From: Rhodoglobus sp.
GTDB taxonomy: Bacteria > Actinomycetota > Actinomycetes > Actinomycetales > Microbacteriaceae
DNA: 64,000 nucleotides
Direction: 5' to 3'
Assembly: GCA_025463605.1 (NCBI GenBank)
Contig: JAODAV010000011.1
Span: 112,975-176,974 of the forward strand
Shown here: positions 61,829 to 64,000 of the stretch, one piece after another
How the letters are laid out: the number at the start of each line of letters is the position of its first letter
Numbering within the stretch: position 1 is the stretch's first letter
The notes under the pieces: generated by a model
The model's database searches: none
Told to the model about the DNA's origin: nothing
The model's input: the letters and a program-made list of their open reading frames with translations, nothing else
Position numbers and translations under genes: made by a program

Positions 61829-62755
61829 GTGATCGTCATCGTCGCGCCCGGACAGGGCTCCCAAACCCCCGGCTTTCTCGAACCCTGGCTCACCGAACCG
61901 AGATTCCGCGACCAGCTCGGTGCGATCTCAGACTCGGTCGGCATCGATCTTGTCGCTCATGGCACGACGAGCGACGCCGACACCATCCGCGACACCGCTG
62001 TCGCACAACCCCTTATCGTCGCCGCAGGGCTCCTGACCCTCAGCGCGCTGTTCGCGGACGGGCGCAGGGAGAAGGTCGGCGGAGTCGCCGGCCACTCGGT
62101 GGGCGAGCTCACCGCGGCCGCGGCGGCGGGCATCCTCTCGGATACCGACGCCGTCGCCCTCGTGCGCGAGCGCGGACGTGCCATGGCGGATGCGGCCGCA
62201 CTCGAGCCCACCGGAATGTCCGCCGTCATCGGCGGCGACGAAGCCGCCCTGCTCGAGCGCCTCACCGAGCTCGGACTCTTCCCGGCCAACTTCAACGGCG
62301 GAGGCCAGATCGTGGTGGCCGGTGCCCTCGACGCACTCGCGCAGCTCGCCGAGAGTCCGCTGGCCGGCACGCGAGTCATCCCGCTCCAGGTCGCGGGAGC
62401 GTTCCACACCCACTACATGGAGCCCGCGGTGGCACATCTGGAGTATTTCGCCGCCGGACTGGAGAAGCACGACCCGACACTGCCGATCTGGACGAATCGC
62501 GACGGCTCGCGCGTCGAATCCGGCAGCCACTACGTCGACCTTCTCGTCGGTCAGGTGTCGTCACCGGTACGGTGGGACAAGACCATGGACGCCCTCGCGG
62601 CAGCCGGCGTCACCGGGATCATCGAGCTCGCGCCCGCGGGGGCACTCGTCGGCCTCGCCAAGCGCGGCCTCAAGGGCGTGCCCGCCGTCGCCGTGAAGAC
62701 GCCCGACGACCTGCCTGCGGCATTCGACCTCATCGACGGGACTACGACAGCATGA
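61829..62755 (+). CDS. fabD: Malonyl-CoA:ACP transacylase
   Basis: A 308-residue enzyme that moves malonyl from CoA to acyl carrier protein. The active-site serine is S90 in AGHSVGELTA; GQGSQ near the N-terminus and GAFHTHYM (catalytic His about 191-193) complete the family pattern. Its stop overlaps the fabH ATG (ATGA), so the two are translationally coupled. It is the first gene of the fab operon. Confidence 0.95.
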   Translation: MIVIVAPGQGSQTPGFLEPWLTEPRFRDQLGAISDSVGIDLVAHGTTSDADTIRDTAVAQPLIVAAGLLTLSALFADGRREKVGGVAGHSVGELTAAAAAGILSDTDAVALVRERGRAMADAAALEPTGMSAVIGGDEAALLERLTELGLFPANFNGGGQIVVAGALDALAQLAESPLAGTRVIPLQVAGAFHTHYMEPAVAHLEYFAAGLEKHDPTLPIWTNRDGSRVESGSHYVDLLVGQVSSPVRWDKTMDALAAAGVTGIIELAPAGALVGLAKRGLKGVPAVAVKTPDDLPAAFDLIDGTTTA

Positions 62756-63756
62756 CTACCCCCACCCTCAAGCAGTCGACGGGCGTCGAGTTCACGCGCA
62801 TCTACAGCTACGGCGCCGCTCGCGGCGATCTGGTCGTTCCCAACGACGACCTCATCGGGCCCATCGATTCGAGTGATGAGTGGATCCGCCAGCGCACGGG
62901 AATCATCACCCGCACACGCGCCTCCGAGGGCGTGCTCGCCGTCGACCTCGCCACGGATGCGTCGCGAGAGGCGATCGAGAAGTCGGGCATCCGACCCGAC
63001 CAGATCGACCTCGTGATCGTCGCGACCATCGGCAACGTGCAGCAGACCCCGTCGATGGCGGCGGTGCTCGCCGACCGCGTGGGCGCCAACCCGGCGGCGG
63101 CGTACGACTCGAATGCGGCGTGTGCGGGATTCAGCTACGCAGTGACGCAAGCGGATGCCCTCATCCGCAGTGGCGCCGCCCACTACGCCCTCGTGGTCGG
63201 AGCCGAAAAGCTCTCCGACGTCGTCGACCCCGCGGACCGCTCGATCTCGTTCCTGCTCGGCGATGGTGCAGGAGCTGTCGTGATCGGCCCGAGCGACACG
63301 CCCGGCATAGCGGCCCCGGTGTGGGGATCGGACGGTTCGAAGGCGGATGCCGTGGGCATGAACGCGACGCTCATCGACTACCGAGAGGGCAAGGCCGCGT
63401 GGCCCACCCTGCGCCAAGAGGGCCAGACGGTATTCCGCTGGGCGGTGTGGGACATGGCGAAAGTCGCGAAGCGGGCTCTCGATGTCGCCGGCGTCACGGC
63501 GGCCGACCTCGCGGCGTTCATCCCGCACCAAGCCAACATGCGCATCATCGACGAGTTCGCGAAGCAGCTCGGTCTGCCCGACTCTGTCGTGGTTGCACGC
63601 GACATCGAGACGACGGGTAACACGAGTGCGGCATCCATACCGCTCGCCACGCATCGCCTGCTCGAGGAGCACCCGGAGCTCAGCGGAGGTCTCGCCCTGC
63701 AGATCGGCTTCGGCGCCGGGCTCGTGTTCGGCGCGCAAGTGGTGGTGCTCCCCTAG
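62752..63756 (+). CDS. fabH: 3-oxoacyl-ACP synthase III
   Basis: A 334-residue condensing enzyme that starts fatty acid chains from acyl-CoA and malonyl-ACP. The catalytic triad is C124 (NAACAGFSYA), H259 (IPHQANMRI) and N290 (TGNTSAASIP). In this lineage it would be expected to accept branched primers, giving iso and anteiso acids. ATG 62752 overlaps the fabD stop. A tandem direct repeat follows it before acpP. Confidence 0.95.
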   Translation: MTTPTLKQSTGVEFTRIYSYGAARGDLVVPNDDLIGPIDSSDEWIRQRTGIITRTRASEGVLAVDLATDASREAIEKSGIRPDQIDLVIVATIGNVQQTPSMAAVLADRVGANPAAAYDSNAACAGFSYAVTQADALIRSGAAHYALVVGAEKLSDVVDPADRSISFLLGDGAGAVVIGPSDTPGIAAPVWGSDGSKADAVGMNATLIDYREGKAAWPTLRQEGQTVFRWAVWDMAKVAKRALDVAGVTAADLAAFIPHQANMRIIDEFAKQLGLPDSVVVARDIETTGNTSAASIPLATHRLLEEHPELSGGLALQIGFGAGLVFGAQVVVLP

Positions 63757-63758
63757 CG

Positions 63759-63815
63759 CCCATGCGGGGCGCGCCTCTCACCCCCGGCACCCATGCGGGG
63801 CGCGCCTCTCACCCC
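63759..63815. repeat. Tandem direct repeat between fabH and acpP
   Basis: Two exact 26-bp copies (63759-63784 and 63790-63815) with a 31-bp period, each starting CCCATGCGGGGCGCG and ending CTCACCCC. They begin two bases after the fabH stop and end at the candidate acpP -10. Each contains the palindrome GGCGCGCC. Function unknown. Confidence 0.9.
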
Positions 63816-63821
63816 TAAACT
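63816..63821 (+). promoter_or_regulatory. Candidate -10 element of acpP
   Basis: TAAACT directly follows the second repeat copy and lies 54 bp upstream of ATG 63875. It may give acpP extra transcription independent of fabD-fabH. AAGGAGA before the ATG is a strong ribosome binding site. Confidence 0.35.
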
Positions 63822-63874
63822 GGCTAACGGTCAATTCACGTCCCCCCCGATCCATCCTCAAGGAGATAAACAAA

Positions 63875-64000
63875 ATGGCATTGTCCACCGAAGAAGTCCT
63901 GGCCGGCCTGGCCGAACTCATCAACGACGAGACCGGCATCGCGACGGACACCGTCGAGCTGGACAAGTCGTTCACCGACGACCTGGACATCGACTCCATC
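63875..64000 (+). CDS. acpP: Acyl carrier protein (5' part)
   Basis: The first 42 codons of a protein of about 80 residues; the rest is beyond the right edge. LDKSFTDDLDIDSI ends in the DSI version of the phosphopantetheine site, with Ser41 as attachment point. The strong ribosome binding site AAGGAGA and position after fabH fit. It carries growing acyl chains. fabF is expected next. Confidence 0.94.
   Translation, partial: MALSTEEVLAGLAELINDETGIATDTVELDKSFTDDLDIDSI

Overview
The window is 64 kb of high-GC, densely coding actinobacterial chromosome. Gene order and style point to the family Microbacteriaceae: a stand-alone RNase H next to a zinc-ribbon and a Nif3 protein, an aceE - PucR regulator (FasR type) - fabD - fabH - acpP block, DUF2510/DUF4190 proteins, and several starts that look leaderless. 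The genus is not resolved.

Layout. (1) 1-23286, minus strand: one uninterrupted reading frame of at least 7,762 codons whose 3' end lies beyond the left edge. It encodes a giant secreted protein with a signal peptide, an Ala/Gln-rich helix, a metzincin-like HExxHxxGxxH site, a Pro/Glu linker, a beta-rich region, about 28 copies of one ~120-residue repeat and about nine copies of a second repeat. All long plus-strand frames over this stretch are shadows. A beta-helix lipoprotein gene (23354-24658) and a DUF2510/DUF4190 membrane protein gene precede it on the same strand. (2) 25194-32213, minus: rnpB, RNase H, a zinc-ribbon-family protein that has lost its cysteines, a Nif3-like protein, an NCS1 permease with a ~730-residue acidic Pro/Glu-rich N-terminal extension, and an EamA transporter. 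(3) 32249-42607: a secreted metallophosphoesterase with a PKD domain; divergently, a clostripain-like lipoprotein; a DUF4386-like membrane protein and a TetR regulator sharing a palindromic divergent promoter; an unusual 1,233-residue protein with N-terminal helix-hairpin-helix motifs and a C-terminal HExxH domain; and a polytopic membrane protein. (4) 42626-55229: a carbohydrate locus. An AraC regulator is flanked by a divergent DUF5107/TPR gene and faces a six-gene operon: GH97, binding protein, two ABC permeases, GH36 alpha-galactosidase and aldose 1-epimerase. A 19-bp sequence upstream of the regulator recurs exactly upstream of the operon. (5) 55535-64000: tRNA-Val, two tandem paralogous membrane proteins, a peroxiredoxin, aceE, a FasR-type regulator, fabD, fabH and the 5' end of acpP.

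How the genes fit together. Region 4 reads as an alpha-galactoside uptake and breakdown system: import by binding protein and permeases, hydrolysis by GH97 and GH36, anomer conversion by the epimerase, control by the AraC protein. It has no ABC ATPase, so a shared ATPase elsewhere is expected. Region 5 joins acetyl-CoA supply (pyruvate dehydrogenase E1) to type II fatty acid synthesis. The left third is dominated by one exceptional secreted protein of unknown function, which is the strongest candidate for something new.
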